A stretch of DNA of 64,000 nucleotides from Candidatus Manganitrophaceae bacterium (GTDB lineage: Bacteria; Nitrospirota; Nitrospiria; SBBL01; Manganitrophaceae), in contig JACQEZ010000001.1 in assembly GCA_016200325.1 (NCBI GenBank), positions 310,001 to 374,000 on the forward strand, written 5' to 3'. Below are positions 8,211 to 17,213 of this stretch, one piece after another. Within the stretch, counting starts at the first letter, position 1, and each line of letters opens with the position of its first letter. The notes beneath the pieces were generated by a model. It searched no databases. It worked only from the letters and a program-made list of their open reading frames with translations, and was not told the DNA's origin. The position numbers and the translations under genes were made by a program.

Positions 8211-9630
8211 GGTAACGAAGGCAGATAAGGTAACGACGATAGATAAGAGAGAAAAAAGTAAGCCCATCTCCAAACAGAAGCTGATTCGTTCCAAGAACAA
8301 GCCCCCGGCCGCCCGGTCGGGGGCTTTGTTTCTTCTGGGAGAGTCGGAGGCGAGTCGGGACGACTTAAGCGTCCTGATCGATCGTTATCTGACCGCCCAC
8401 GATTTAATAGACCGGCGCGACCGGGCGCTTCTCACCGAGCTCGTCTATGGGATTTTCCGCCAGCGCGGCTATCTCGACTGGCAGATTGATCAATTCTCCC
8501 GAGTTTCCCTCCAGCCGGCGATCCGGAATATCTTGCGCCTCGGACTCTATCAACTTCTCTTCCTCACCAAGATCCCCCCCTCCGCTGCGGTGAACACCTC
8601 GGTCGAATTGGCAAAAGCGGCGCAGGGGATCGCCGCCGGACGGCTGGTGAACGGCCTTCTTCGGAACGTCCTTCGACAGAAAAATGCCCTCCCGACCCCT
8701 GATCTGAAACGCGATCCGGCCGCCTATCTCGCCGTCACCACCTCTCATCCCGAATGGATGGTCCGACGATGGCTCGACCGCTGGGGCTTTGAAAAAACGG
8801 AGGTGCTCTGCCGGTTGAACAATGAGATCCCGCCGACGACCCTTCGGGCGAACCGGCTAAAGATCGACCGCGATGCGCTCGCCCGCCGGCTTCAAGAGGA
8901 AGGGGCGACCGTCTCGTCCGCGGCCCTTTTGTCGGACGCCCTCTTCCTCAAGGGGGTCTCCGTCTCCTCCCTTCGAGCGTATCGGGAGGGGCTTTTTTAC
9001 GTTCAGGATGAAGGGGCCCAGCTCATTTCCTATCTGGTCGATCCGCAGCCGGGGGAAGAAATCCTCGATTACTGCGCCGCGCCCGGTGGGAAGACGAGCC
9101 ACCTTGCCGAGCTCTCCGGAGGGAAGGGCCGGATCACCGCCACCGACCTCGATCGAGGCCGAATTGCATTGACCCGGGAGAATCTCGGACGGCTTCAGAC
9201 GCCGGGGGTCTCGGTGGAGCCGCTCGATCAAGCCACCGCTGCCAATCGGCGTTACGATCGGATCCTCATCGATGCCCCCTGCTCCTCCCTCGGGATTTTG
9301 CGGCGGATTCCGGAGGGGAAGTGGCGAAAAAAACCGACGATTATCAGCGACGATGTGCAGGAGCAGCGAACGATTTTAGAGGGGGCGCTTCCGCATCTGA
9401 AGGTCGGCGGCCGATTGATCTATGCGACCTGCTCTACCGAGCCGGAGGAGAATGAAGCGCAGGCGGCGGCGTTTGAAGCGGCCCATCCGGAGCTGACGCG
9501 GGAAGATCCGAGGGAAAGTCTGCCGGCGCCGGCCCGAAGATATGTCGACGCACAGAATCAATTTACAACGCGCTTTAATTCGGATAAGATGGACCAGTTT
9601 TTTGCCGTCCGTTGGGTGAAGGTCCGGTAG
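8173..9630 (+). CDS. rsmB: 16S rRNA (cytosine-967-C5) methyltransferase; start uncertain
   Basis: SAM-dependent m5C methylation of 16S rRNA. The N-terminal NusB-like RNA-binding domain ([13 protein letters not shown], then [24 protein letters not shown]) is followed by the Rossmann domain with [15 protein letters not shown], the DAPCSSLG cysteine motif and the catalytic TCST motif. The frame opens at TTG 8173 inside htpX; the only other start-like codon before the conserved region is TTG 8326. Alignment with E. coli RsmB suggests that residues just before 8326 belong to the first helix, so I keep 8173. Residues 10-45 are lysine-rich and include a short duplicated stretch (DKVT twice). A terminator-like hairpin lies inside this 5' part. 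Confidence 0.9.
   Translation: MRDWKEWSTAADKVTKADKVTTIDKREKSKPISKQKLIRSKNKPPAARSGALFLLGESEASRDDLSVLIDRYLTAHDLIDRRDRALLTELVYGIFRQRGYLDWQIDQFSRVSLQPAIRNILRLGLYQLLFLTKIPPSAAVNTSVELAKAAQGIAAGRLVNGLLRNVLRQKNALPTPDLKRDPAAYLAVTTSHPEWMVRRWLDRWGFEKTEVLCRLNNEIPPTTLRANRLKIDRDALARRLQEEGATVSSAALLSDALFLKGVSVSSLRAYREGLFYVQDEGAQLISYLVDPQPGEEILDYCAAPGGKTSHLAELSGGKGRITATDLDRGRIALTRENLGRLQTPGVSVEPLDQATAANRRYDRILIDAPCSSLGILRRIPEGKWRKKPTIISDDVQEQRTILEGALPHLKVGGRLIYATCSTEPEENEAQAAAFEAAHPELTREDPRESLPAPARRYVDAQNQFTTRFNSDKMDQFFAVRWVKVR
8299..8333 (+). terminator. terminator-like hairpin inside the rsmB 5' coding region
   Basis: AAGCCCCCGGCC and GGTCGGGGGCTT form a GC-rich stem with a 4-nt loop, followed by TTTGTTTCTT. 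It looks like a Rho-independent terminator about 90 bp after the htpX stop, yet the rsmB frame passes through it. It may be a real partial terminator or a coincidence of a Pro/Gly-rich coding stretch. Confidence 0.45.
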
Positions 9631-9639
9631 GAGGAAGAA

Positions 9640-10314
9640 ATGGCAGCCGCAGGCAAGAAAGATAAAAAAATCGCGCCGTCGATTTTGTCGGCCGACTTCT
9701 CCCGTCTCGGAGAGGAGATTAAAGCGGTCGACGCCGCGGGCGCCGACTGGATTCATATCGACGTGATGGACGGGCGGTTCGTCCCGAACCTCACCGTCGG
9801 ACCGTTGATCGTCGAGGCGGCGAAGAAGGTGACCGCCCTTCCGCTCGATGTTCATCTGATGATCGTCGAGCCCGATCATCTGATCCCCGAATTTATCAAA
9901 GAGGGGGCGACCTCGGTGACGGTCCATGTGGAGGCCTGCACGCACCTCCATCGAACGGTTCAATTGATCAAACAAGAAGGGGCCCGCGCCGGGGTCTCAC
10001 TCAACCCGGGGACGCCGCTCTTCCTGATTGAAGAGATTTTGGGCGACATCGATCTTCTTTTATTGATGTCGGTCAATCCAGGCTTCGGCGGGCAGAAATT
10101 TATTCCGAAGGTCCTCGATAAGATCCGGGCCGCGCGGCAGATGATCGACACGCGGCGATTGGCGGTCGACCTTGAAGTCGACGGCGGCATCAAAACGAGC
10201 AATGCCCAGCGGCTCGCCGAGGCGGGGGTCGATGTTTTCGTGGCCGGCTCGGCGATCTTTGAAAGTCCCGACTACGGGAAGACGATCCACCAATTTCGAG
10301 AGGCCATCTCCTAA
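9640..10314 (+). CDS. rpe: ribulose-phosphate 3-epimerase
   Basis: Interconverts ribulose-5-phosphate and xylulose-5-phosphate in the pentose phosphate and Calvin pathways. A TIM barrel with the family motifs APSILSADF, HIDVMDGRFVPN (catalytic Asp and metal His region), DVHLMI, MSVNPGFGGQKF and VDGGI, then AGSAIF for phosphate binding. The length of 224 is standard. The ATG has an AGGAGGAAGA site and lies 10 bp after rsmB. Confidence 0.97.
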   Translation: MAAAGKKDKKIAPSILSADFSRLGEEIKAVDAAGADWIHIDVMDGRFVPNLTVGPLIVEAAKKVTALPLDVHLMIVEPDHLIPEFIKEGATSVTVHVEACTHLHRTVQLIKQEGARAGVSLNPGTPLFLIEEILGDIDLLLLMSVNPGFGGQKFIPKVLDKIRAARQMIDTRRLAVDLEVDGGIKTSNAQRLAEAGVDVFVAGSAIFESPDYGKTIHQFREAIS

Positions 10315-10354
10315 CTCTATCGCGGAATTCGGATTGCGGAATGAAACAGAGAAT

Positions 10355-11929
10355 ATGATGGACGAAAATGAAATTCAAAAATTAGCCGAGAGCCTTCATC
10401 CGCTCGAGCGAAAAGTCCTTCCCCTCTTTCAGGGCGAAGCGGCGGTGAGCGAGGAGGATCTCCTCCGGCGCGATCCGTCGATTCAGCCCTCTCAGCTCTC
10501 GATGGCGCTCGGCTGGCTCCTAACCAAAGAGGTATTAAAGGTGGTCGAAGAGCGGCGGCAGGAATTCGTCCTCCTCACCGAGGTCGGCCGGTCGTACGCC
10601 GCGCAGAAAAATCCGGTGCTGCGGCTCGCCGAGGAGATCCGGCAGCGCGGGCAGGTTCCGATCCGGGAGCTGCAGCAGCGGACCGACCTGGAGGCGGAGG
10701 AGAAGAGCGCCGCAATCGGCGCGTTGAAGGAGACGGCCGCCGTCAGAGTGATCCCTGGAGGATTGCTTGAGTTGGCCGATCCGTCGAAGCTCGCCGAGTT
10801 CGAGCAACTTCAAGCGACGATCGAGCGGCTGAATGAACACACAGAGGAGACCGAGATCGCTGCCCTCTCTTCCGAAGATCAGGCGACCATTGCCGCGTAT
10901 CATCGAAAGCGGAGCAAGTCGAAAGGGGTCTTCCGGGTCAGCGAGCGGGTCAGCCGGAGCTATGCGCCGACCGAGCGTTTTGGACCGCTCTCTCAGCAGG
11001 CGCAATCGTCCGGCGGCGCGGAAGAGATCGGGACGCTGACCCCCGAGATGCTCAAAGAGGGGAGCTGGCGGGGAAAGCGGTTTCGGAAGTACAATATCCA
11101 ACTGCCTCCCCCCCGGATCGTCGGCGGAAGAAAACATCCCTATCGAAGCTTTCTCGACCAGGTGAAAGAAAAATTCGTCTCGATGGGGTTCGAGGAGATG
11201 CGCGGCCCCTTGGTCGAAAATGAATTCTGGGACATGGACGCGCTCTACATGCCGCAATTCCATCCGGCCCGGGAGATCCATGACGTTTACTTCGTCGACG
11301 GGGTCGACCGGTCGATTCCGGACGACGTGATCGGACGGGTCGCCGCGGCGCACCAGAACGGCGGAGAGACCGGCTCGCGCGGCTGGCGCTATCCCTTCGA
11401 CGTTCAGCGGACCCGCCGGCTCATTCTTCGAAGCCAGGGGACGGCGGTTTCCGCCCGGACGCTTGGCGCCGGGGCCAAGGTGCCGGGAAAATATTTCTCG
11501 ATCGCACGCTGTTTTCGATATGACCAGGTCGATGCCACGCACGCGCCCGACTTCTTTCAGGTCGAGGGGATCGTCCTCGGCGAAGAGATCCACTTCCGGA
11601 CTTTATTAGGCCTGTTGACCCTTTTCGCGAAAGAGATCGCCCGGGCGGAGGAGATCAAATTCCTCCCGGCCTACTTCCCCTTTACCGAGCCGTCGGTGGA
11701 GATGCATGTCCGCCACCCGAAGCTTGGATGGATGGAGCTTGGCGGGGCCGGCCTCTTCCGGCCGGAGCTGCGGAGCCCGCTTGGGGTTGATGTCCCGGTG
11801 ATCGCCTGGGGGTTGGGGCTCGACCGAATGGCGATGGTGGCGCTTGGGATTTCCGACATCCGGGATCTCTTCTCGCCCGATTTAGGATTCATCCGCGAAA
11901 AGCGAATTGTGCAAGAAGGGGTTGGATAA
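10355..11929 (+). CDS. pheS: phenylalanyl-tRNA synthetase alpha subunit, archaeal/eukaryotic type
   Basis: Charges tRNA-Phe together with PheT. The 524-residue protein is much longer than bacterial PheS (about 340). It carries an N-terminal winged-helix region (residues 1-100) and linker before the class II core, as in archaeal and cytosolic eukaryotic alpha subunits. Class II motifs are visible at HPYRSFLDQVKE (motif 1), RLILRSQGTAVSARTL (motif 2) and AWGLGLDRMAM (motif 3); WDMDALYMPQFHPAR is typical of this clade. The start is the first of two ATGs at 10355, 40 bp after rpe. The longer upstream frame runs inside rpe and is not coding. Confidence 0.93.
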   Translation: MMDENEIQKLAESLHPLERKVLPLFQGEAAVSEEDLLRRDPSIQPSQLSMALGWLLTKEVLKVVEERRQEFVLLTEVGRSYAAQKNPVLRLAEEIRQRGQVPIRELQQRTDLEAEEKSAAIGALKETAAVRVIPGGLLELADPSKLAEFEQLQATIERLNEHTEETEIAALSSEDQATIAAYHRKRSKSKGVFRVSERVSRSYAPTERFGPLSQQAQSSGGAEEIGTLTPEMLKEGSWRGKRFRKYNIQLPPPRIVGGRKHPYRSFLDQVKEKFVSMGFEEMRGPLVENEFWDMDALYMPQFHPAREIHDVYFVDGVDRSIPDDVIGRVAAAHQNGGETGSRGWRYPFDVQRTRRLILRSQGTAVSARTLGAGAKVPGKYFSIARCFRYDQVDATHAPDFFQVEGIVLGEEIHFRTLLGLLTLFAKEIARAEEIKFLPAYFPFTEPSVEMHVRHPKLGWMELGGAGLFRPELRSPLGVDVPVIAWGLGLDRMAMVALGISDIRDLFSPDLGFIREKRIVQEGVG

Positions 11930-12006
11930 AGAGAATGCGGATTTTGGACAGGTGGCCGCTCCTTTTCCTAGGCCATTGCGGAATGCGGAGTTAAAAACGG
12001 AAAGAT

Positions 12007-13704
12007 ATGCCGACGATTGAGATCAAGATTAGCGACTTTGAATCGCTCCTCGGAAAAAAAATCAGCGAGGCTGCACTGGAAACCCTGCTGGAACGGGTCA
12101 AGGGAGAGGTTAAAGACTTTCTTCCTAAAGAGGACACGGCCAAGATCGAGCTCAATGACAGCAACCGGCCCGACCTCTGGAGCCCGGAAGGGATTGCGCG
12201 ACAGATCCTGCTCATGGAATCGAAGGGAAAGGACTATCCTTTCTTCTCCCCTCAAAAGAGGTCGGCGGACCGGAAGGTCACGGTCGCCCAGGAGTTAAAG
12301 ACGATCCGTCCTTATCTGGCCGCCTGTGTATCGCGAGGGATGACGGTCACCGAGCCGATCTTGCTCCAGCTGATCCAGACGCAGGAGAAGCTCGCCGATA
12401 TCTTCGGGCGGAAGCGCCAGACCGTCTCGATCGGGCTGTACCGTCTTCCGAAAATAGTCTTCCCGGTCCGATATGAGACCGCCGATCCGGCGCAGACCCG
12501 CTTTACGCCGCTCGGATTCGACCAGCCGATGACCCTCGCGGAAATCGTGACGCGCCATCCGAAAGGGATTGCCTATGTCCCTACGTTAAAGGGGGCGACC
12601 CGTTATCCGATTCTGATCGATTCCAAAGATCAGATCCTCTCCTTTCCGCCGATCATCAACAGCCGGGAGATCGGCGAGGTCCAGGTCGGCGACGCGGACC
12701 TTTTTGTCGAGGTGACCGGCACCGACCTCCGGATGGTTGTCCTTGCGCTGAATATCTTCGCCTGCAACCTCGCCGACCGGGGGGCGACGATCGAGCCGGT
12801 GGCGGTTCAATTTCCCGAGGAGACCGAGCTCGGCCGCGAGGTCGTCATGCCGTTTGATCTCTCGTCGCCGCTGGAGGTGACGCTCGAAGAGATCAATCAG
12901 GTTTTGGGGGAGAAGATGACCGATGCAGAAGCCGTCTCGCTTCTCTCCCGTTATGGGTATACCGTCGCCGGCGGGAAAGAGCGCCTTCGTGTGACGGCGC
13001 CGCCGTACCGCGACGATACGATGCACCCGATCGATGTGATCGAAGATGTCGTCATCAGTCGGGGGATTGCGTCGTTTACGCCGGAGATGCCGTCGACCTT
13101 TACCGTCGGTTCGCTCTCGCCGCTGGAGCGGCGCGCCGATCGGCTTCGTGAGGAGATGGTGGGGCTCGGTTTTCAGGAGGTCTTCTCGAACGTCCTCGGC
13201 GCGCGGCAGGAGTTCGTCGAGCGGATGCGCATCGAGGGGGTCGGAAAAGGGCGGCCCGAGGCGCGATTGATCGAGATCAAGAATCCGATGACCGAGCGCT
13301 TCTCGGTCCTTCGCCCCTGGCTCCTCCCGTCGTTGATGCGGGTGGAGGGGGCGAGCTCCAAGGCGTATTATCCGCATCGGATCTTTGAGGTCGGGGAGGT
13401 GGCGCGGTGGACGGCATCGGGCCAAGAGACGGAGACGCGGGTGCTTCTGGCAGGATTGATCGCCCATCCGACCGCCAACTTCTCGGAGCTTCAGGCCGTC
13501 TTGGAGGCGCTTTTCTACAATCTCTCGCTTCGGTATCGGCTCGAAGCGCTCTCCCATCCGACGTTCATCGATGGGCGGGCCGGGGCGATCTTCATCGGGG
13601 AACGGGAAGTCGGCTTGATCGGGGAGATCGATCCGGACGTTCTGACCCGATGGCAGATCGGGATGCCGACCGTCACCTTTGAGATCAACCTCGAGTCACT
13701 TTAA
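12007..13704 (+). CDS. pheT: phenylalanyl-tRNA synthetase beta subunit, archaeal/eukaryotic type
   Basis: Partner of PheS. At 565 residues it lacks the roughly 200 extra residues of bacterial PheT: there is no N-terminal EMAP/tRNA-binding OB domain and no C-terminal anticodon-binding ferredoxin fold. It begins PTIEIKISDFESLLGK, as in archaeal beta subunits. It carries the B3/B4 editing region (RGATIEPVAVQF), the B5 domain (GYTVAGGKERLRVTAPPYR) and a catalytic-like core ending FIGEREVGLIGEIDPDVL. It lies 77 bp after pheS and is closed by a bidirectional terminator. Confidence 0.93.
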   Translation: MPTIEIKISDFESLLGKKISEAALETLLERVKGEVKDFLPKEDTAKIELNDSNRPDLWSPEGIARQILLMESKGKDYPFFSPQKRSADRKVTVAQELKTIRPYLAACVSRGMTVTEPILLQLIQTQEKLADIFGRKRQTVSIGLYRLPKIVFPVRYETADPAQTRFTPLGFDQPMTLAEIVTRHPKGIAYVPTLKGATRYPILIDSKDQILSFPPIINSREIGEVQVGDADLFVEVTGTDLRMVVLALNIFACNLADRGATIEPVAVQFPEETELGREVVMPFDLSSPLEVTLEEINQVLGEKMTDAEAVSLLSRYGYTVAGGKERLRVTAPPYRDDTMHPIDVIEDVVISRGIASFTPEMPSTFTVGSLSPLERRADRLREEMVGLGFQEVFSNVLGARQEFVERMRIEGVGKGRPEARLIEIKNPMTERFSVLRPWLLPSLMRVEGASSKAYYPHRIFEVGEVARWTASGQETETRVLLAGLIAHPTANFSELQAVLEALFYNLSLRYRLEALSHPTFIDGRAGAIFIGEREVGLIGEIDPDVLTRWQIGMPTVTFEINLESL

Positions 13705-13714
13705 GTCAAAAAAT

Positions 13715-13752
13715 AAAAAGGGCGCTGGATTTTTCGATCCACCGCCCTTTCC
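13715..13752. terminator. bidirectional terminator between pheT and rplT
   Basis: AAAGGGCG plus TGGAT pairs with ATCCA plus CGCCCTTT with a single mismatch. An A-rich tract on the pheT side serves the minus strand; on the plus strand the T run is short. It separates the convergent pheT and rplT genes. Confidence 0.75.
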
Positions 13753-13824
13753 GAATCAAATCGGTTCTCTGATCGATTCTTTCTGATCCAAGCGAATCTT
13801 TACCAATCCGCCTTATTTATTCTT

Positions 13825-14184
13825 TCAGGCTTTCAGCTGTGCCTGGGCTGCTGAAACGATCTGGCCGAATCCGTTGGCATCATGGGCCGCCATCTCGGCG
13901 AGGATTTTTCGATTCAGCAAGATTCCCGCTTTTCTTAACCCTTCCATGAACCGGCTGTAGGTCATTCCATGGCTACGGACCGCCGCATTGATTCGGGCAA
14001 TCCAGAGGCCTCTGAAGTCGCGCTTCTTTTGCCGCCGGTCACGGTAGGCGTAGAGAAGCGACTTATCGACCGCCTCGGTGGCGCTTCGATAGAGCCGGCT
14101 TTTGCCGCCATAGTACCCCTTCGCCATCTTCAGGCGATCTTTCCGCCGTTCTCGGGTCTTGGGACCCCCTTTTGCTCTAGGCAT
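13825..14184 (-). CDS. rplT: 50S ribosomal protein bL20
   Basis: A large-subunit assembly protein and, in many bacteria, translational repressor of its own operon. The 119-residue sequence begins [20 protein letters not shown] with the lysine/arginine-rich N-terminal arm and contains [15 protein letters not shown], diagnostic for L20. The ATG at 14184 is preceded by AAGGAG; the longer upstream frame overlaps rpmI and is rejected. Last gene of thrS-infC-rpmI-rplT. Confidence 0.97.
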   Translation of the reverse strand: MPRAKGGPKTRERRKDRLKMAKGYYGGKSRLYRSATEAVDKSLLYAYRDRRQKKRDFRGLWIARINAAVRSHGMTYSRFMEGLRKAGILLNRKILAEMAAHDANGFGQIVSAAQAQLKA

Positions 14185-14218
14185 TTTCCAACTCCTTTGT
14201 TCTTTAAATAGGGAGCGA

Positions 14219-14422
14219 CTACCTCTTGTATGGGAGGAGCCGTTCCATGATACGCGCATCGCCGCTATGGACTGGGACGGCTTTTCCAAGCGCCCGTTTC
14301 CGTTTCGCCGACTTGCTCGTGAGCAGGTGCCGCTTTCCGGCACGCCGCTGCATGACTTTGCCGGTGGCGGTCACCTTAAACCGTTTCGCGGCCCCCCGAT
14401 GCGTCTTCAGTTTTGCTTTCAT
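14219..14422 (-). CDS. rpmI: 50S ribosomal protein bL35
   Basis: A 67-residue basic protein, [21 protein letters not shown] at the N-terminus and [12 protein letters not shown] in the middle, typical of L35. The start codon overlaps the infC stop (ATGA), so the two are translationally coupled; AGGAGAG lies just upstream. Confidence 0.97.
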   Translation of the reverse strand: MKAKLKTHRGAAKRFKVTATGKVMQRRAGKRHLLTSKSAKRKRALGKAVPVHSGDARIMERLLPYKR

Positions 14423-14943
14423 TTACTCTCCTTTACCGATTTTGGAACCATGATCATGGTCATGCTGTTTCCCTCCATCTTCGGAGGATATTCCGGCTGT
14501 CCCGATTCTAGCAGCGCCTGTTGAATCTTGCCCATAATCTCCCGTCCCTTCGGCTGGTAGGCCATCTCCCTGCCTCGGAACATCAGCGTGATCTTTACCT
14601 TATAGCCCTCTGCAAGAAATTCCTCTGCATGACGTATTTTGAAATCCTGATCGTGCTCTCCAGTGAAGAGCCGGAATTTCACCTCTTTGACATGCGTTCC
14701 CTTTTGATTCTGTTTGGCGGCATGGTCTTTCTTGCTCTGCTCATATTTGTACTTGCCGAAATCCATGATTCGGCAGACCGGAGGCGCCGACGTCGGAGCG
14801 ACCTCGACCAGGTCGAGCCCGTATTCTTCCGCTTTTTTGGTTGCATCCCGGGCCGACATGATGCCCAACTGTTCTCCCTCGGGTCCGATGACCCGAACCT
14901 CTCTTGCCCGGATTTCCAGATTGATTCTTAATTTTGCAGCGAT
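14419..14943 (-). CDS. infC: translation initiation factor IF-3, probable ATC start
   Basis: Prevents premature subunit joining and proofreads initiator tRNA and start codons. The first in-frame ATG (14868) would remove the conserved N-terminal stretch RINLEIRAREVRVIGPEGE. The frame continues upstream to an ATC at 14943-14941, placed 6 nt after AGGGAGG, giving 174 residues, the normal length. No ATG, GTG or TTG exists in the right place. Non-AUG starts (AUU, AUC, AUA) on infC are known and allow IF-3 to autoregulate. C-terminal landmarks include KEVKFR and the LMFRGREMAY region. It overlaps rpmI by 4 nt. Confidence 0.93.
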   Translation of the reverse strand: MAAKLRINLEIRAREVRVIGPEGEQLGIMSARDATKKAEEYGLDLVEVAPTSAPPVCRIMDFGKYKYEQSKKDHAAKQNQKGTHVKEVKFRLFTGEHDQDFKIRHAEEFLAEGYKVKITLMFRGREMAYQPKGREIMGKIQQALLESGQPEYPPKMEGNSMTMIMVPKSVKESK

Positions 14944-14997
14944 ATAAAACCTCCCTGGTTAAATTCTAAGCGGAGACGCATGGCCCGTCTCATCGCA

Positions 14998-16905
14998 TTA
15001 AATGGCGCGTGTTGCAATCTCTTCCAAAATTTTTTTCTCGAAGGCGTCGAGCGTCATCCCACTGCTCTCCCCCGCCCGGTTTCGGACGGCCAGGGTCTGA
15101 TCGGCCGCTTCCCGATCGCCGACGACCAACATATAAGGGACTTTCATCAATTGGGCCTCTCGGATCTTCAGGCCGATCTTCTCATTCCGATCGTCAATGG
15201 CCGATCGAATCCCGGCCTCTCGAAGCCGCTGGTGGATCTGTCCTGCGTACTCCCGCTGGCGCTCGGTGATCGGGAGGATCTTCGCCTGAAGCGGCGCCAA
15301 CCAGACCGGAAAGGCCCCTGCATAGTGTTCGATGAGGACGCCGAAGAAGCGCTCAATCGAGCCCATCAGCGCGCGGTGAATCATGATCGGCTGGTGCTCT
15401 TTCCCATCCTCGCCGCGGTAGGTGATCCCGAAGCGTTCCGGAAGATTGAAGTCGATCTGAATCGTGGTGCACTGCCACGACCGTCCCAACGTATCTTTGA
15501 TCTTCATGTCGATCTTGGGGCCGTAGAAGACCCCCTCTCCCGGATCGATCTGATAGGCAAGCCCCTTCTGCTTCAGCGCCCCTTCCAGGGCCGAGGTCGC
15601 CTGCTCCCACCGCTCGGGACTCCCGACGAACTTTTCGGGACGGGTCGAGAGGTAAATGTCATAGCTCTCGAAGCCGAAGGTCTTTAAGACAAAGGTGGTA
15701 AAATCGAGAACCTTCAAGATCTCCGACTCGATCTGGTCGGGACGGCAGAAAAGATGGGCGTCATCTTGGGTGAACCCCCGGACCCGCAAGAGACCATGCA
15801 ACACCCCGGAGCGTTCATACCGGTAGACTGTTCCCAACTCGGCCCAGCGAAACGGGAGGTCCCGGTAGCTGCGAAGATGCGACTTGTAGATCATGATATG
15901 AAAAGGGCAGTTCATCGGCTTGAGCTCGAACGGCATCCCGTCGATGTCCATCGGCGCATACATGTTCTCTTTGTAGAACTCCAGATGGCCGCTCTGCTTC
16001 CAGAGGTCGAGTCGGGCGATGTGCGGGGAGAAGACCAACTCATACCCCGACTTCACGTGGGCTTCGCGCCAGAAGTCTTCGAGGGTCTTCCGGATAATCG
16101 CGCCGTTCGGGTGCCAGAGGACCAATCCGGGGCCGATCTCGTCGGAGAAGGAGAAGAGGTCGAGCTCTTTCCCGAGCTTTCGGTGGTCTCGCTTTTTAAT
16201 CTCTTCCAGCTTCTTTAGATGGGCATCGAGCTCGTCTTTCTTGGCAAAAGAGGTTCCGTAGATCCGCTGGAGCATCTTGTTCTTCTCGCTGCCGCGCCAA
16301 TAGGCGCCGGCGCTCGAGAGGAGCTTGAAGGCTTTGACCTTGCCGGTGGAGGGGAGATGCGGCCCCATGCAGAGGTCGATGAAGTCTCCTTGCCGATAGG
16401 CCGAGATCGGCGGTTCAATCTCTTCGATCAACTCGACTTTGTATGGCTCTCCACGCTCCTGAAAGAGCCGAATCGCTTCTTCTTTCGAAAGCTCCATCCG
16501 GAAAATTCGGAGATCGCGCTTGGTGATCTCCACCATCTTTGCTTCGACCTTCTCGAGGTCTTCGGGGGTAAAGGGGCGTTCGAAATCGAAATCGTAGTAG
16601 AAGCCTTCTTCAATGGCCGGGCCGATCGTCATTTTCGCGGTTGGAAAAACCTCTTTCACCGCCTGGGCCATGAGGTGGGCGGAGCTGTGGCGGTAGACCT
16701 CTTTCCCTTCCGGAGAGTCGAAAGTGAGGAAGGCGATCTCCGCATCTCCTTCGACCGCTGTCGAGAGGTCTCTCGGCTGACCGTTCACACGGACCGCGAT
16801 GACCTCTTTGAGTTTTCCGAGCGATTTGACCAGATCAAAAAAGGTGGTTCCGAGAGGAACTTTCTTCTCGGTCTGATTGTCTAATCGAAGTGTTGCCTCA
16901 GGCAT
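14998..16905 (-). CDS. thrS: threonyl-tRNA synthetase
   Basis: A class II synthetase of 635 residues: N-terminal TGS domain (LRLDNQTEKKVPLGTT), the editing N2 domain with HSSAHLMAQAV, the catalytic core with zinc cysteine in KPMNCPFHIM and motif 2 GLLRVRGFTQDDAH, and a C-terminal anticodon-binding domain (QAKILPITERQREYA). First gene of the thrS-infC-rpmI-rplT cluster, 54 bp upstream of infC. No strong ribosome site precedes the ATG, but the N-terminus fits the family. Confidence 0.97.
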   Translation of the reverse strand: MPEATLRLDNQTEKKVPLGTTFFDLVKSLGKLKEVIAVRVNGQPRDLSTAVEGDAEIAFLTFDSPEGKEVYRHSSAHLMAQAVKEVFPTAKMTIGPAIEEGFYYDFDFERPFTPEDLEKVEAKMVEITKRDLRIFRMELSKEEAIRLFQERGEPYKVELIEEIEPPISAYRQGDFIDLCMGPHLPSTGKVKAFKLLSSAGAYWRGSEKNKMLQRIYGTSFAKKDELDAHLKKLEEIKKRDHRKLGKELDLFSFSDEIGPGLVLWHPNGAIIRKTLEDFWREAHVKSGYELVFSPHIARLDLWKQSGHLEFYKENMYAPMDIDGMPFELKPMNCPFHIMIYKSHLRSYRDLPFRWAELGTVYRYERSGVLHGLLRVRGFTQDDAHLFCRPDQIESEILKVLDFTTFVLKTFGFESYDIYLSTRPEKFVGSPERWEQATSALEGALKQKGLAYQIDPGEGVFYGPKIDMKIKDTLGRSWQCTTIQIDFNLPERFGITYRGEDGKEHQPIMIHRALMGSIERFFGVLIEHYAGAFPVWLAPLQAKILPITERQREYAGQIHQRLREAGIRSAIDDRNEKIGLKIREAQLMKVPYMLVVGDREAADQTLAVRNRAGESSGMTLDAFEKKILEEIATRAI

Positions 16906-16921
16906 CTAAACAGATCTCTAA

Positions 16922-16970
16922 AATAAAAAACAAATAAAAGGCATCCGCGTTGCAATGATGCCTTTTATTT
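16922..16970 (-). terminator. Rho-independent terminator after tRNA-Val
   Basis: A long stem built on AAATAAAAGGCATC/GATGCCTTTTATTT, followed on the minus strand by a T-rich tract. It lies between tRNA-Val and thrS and should separate their transcripts. Confidence 0.85.
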
Positions 16971-17023
16971 GCAGGAAGTCGGCTCTTTCGAATGGAGGCA
17001 ATGAATCATCGAAAGGCCTAAGG

Positions 17024-17098
17024 TGGTAGGCACGGGCGGTTTTGAACCGCCGACCTCTTGCGTGTCAAGCAAGCGCTCTCCCCCTGAGCTACGCGCCT
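17024..17098 (-). tRNA. tRNA-Val (GAC), CCA encoded
   Basis: A 75-nt cloverleaf with acceptor AGGCGCG/CGTGCCT, anticodon stem CTTGC/GCAAG around loop TTGACAC (anticodon GAC, valine), TTCAAAA T-loop and encoded CCA. Confidence 0.93.
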
Positions 17099-17213
17099 AT
17101 CTGAGAGAAATTTATCCTATCCTATAAAAATGAGTGGAGATTGTCAAGTGAAAAGGGGTATTTCGGAGGGCGACGCCTCCGAGATCGGGTCTCAAACGGG
17201 TTTGCTGAACCGG

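Noticed and set aside
8203-8247. Short tandem repeat GCAGATAAGGTAACGA near the htpX stop as a regulatory repeat
   Set aside because: Only two copies, inside a likely coding extension of rsmB; no evidence for regulation.
10172-10354. Upstream part of the long pheS frame
   Set aside because: Lies inside rpe in another frame and has no PheS similarity.
12586-13557. Long antisense frame opposite pheT (and similar ones opposite pheS, htpX, the antiporter and FG-GAP genes)
   Set aside because: Arg/His/Asp/Gly-rich composition with no domain; produced by GC-rich codon usage of the real gene on the other strand.
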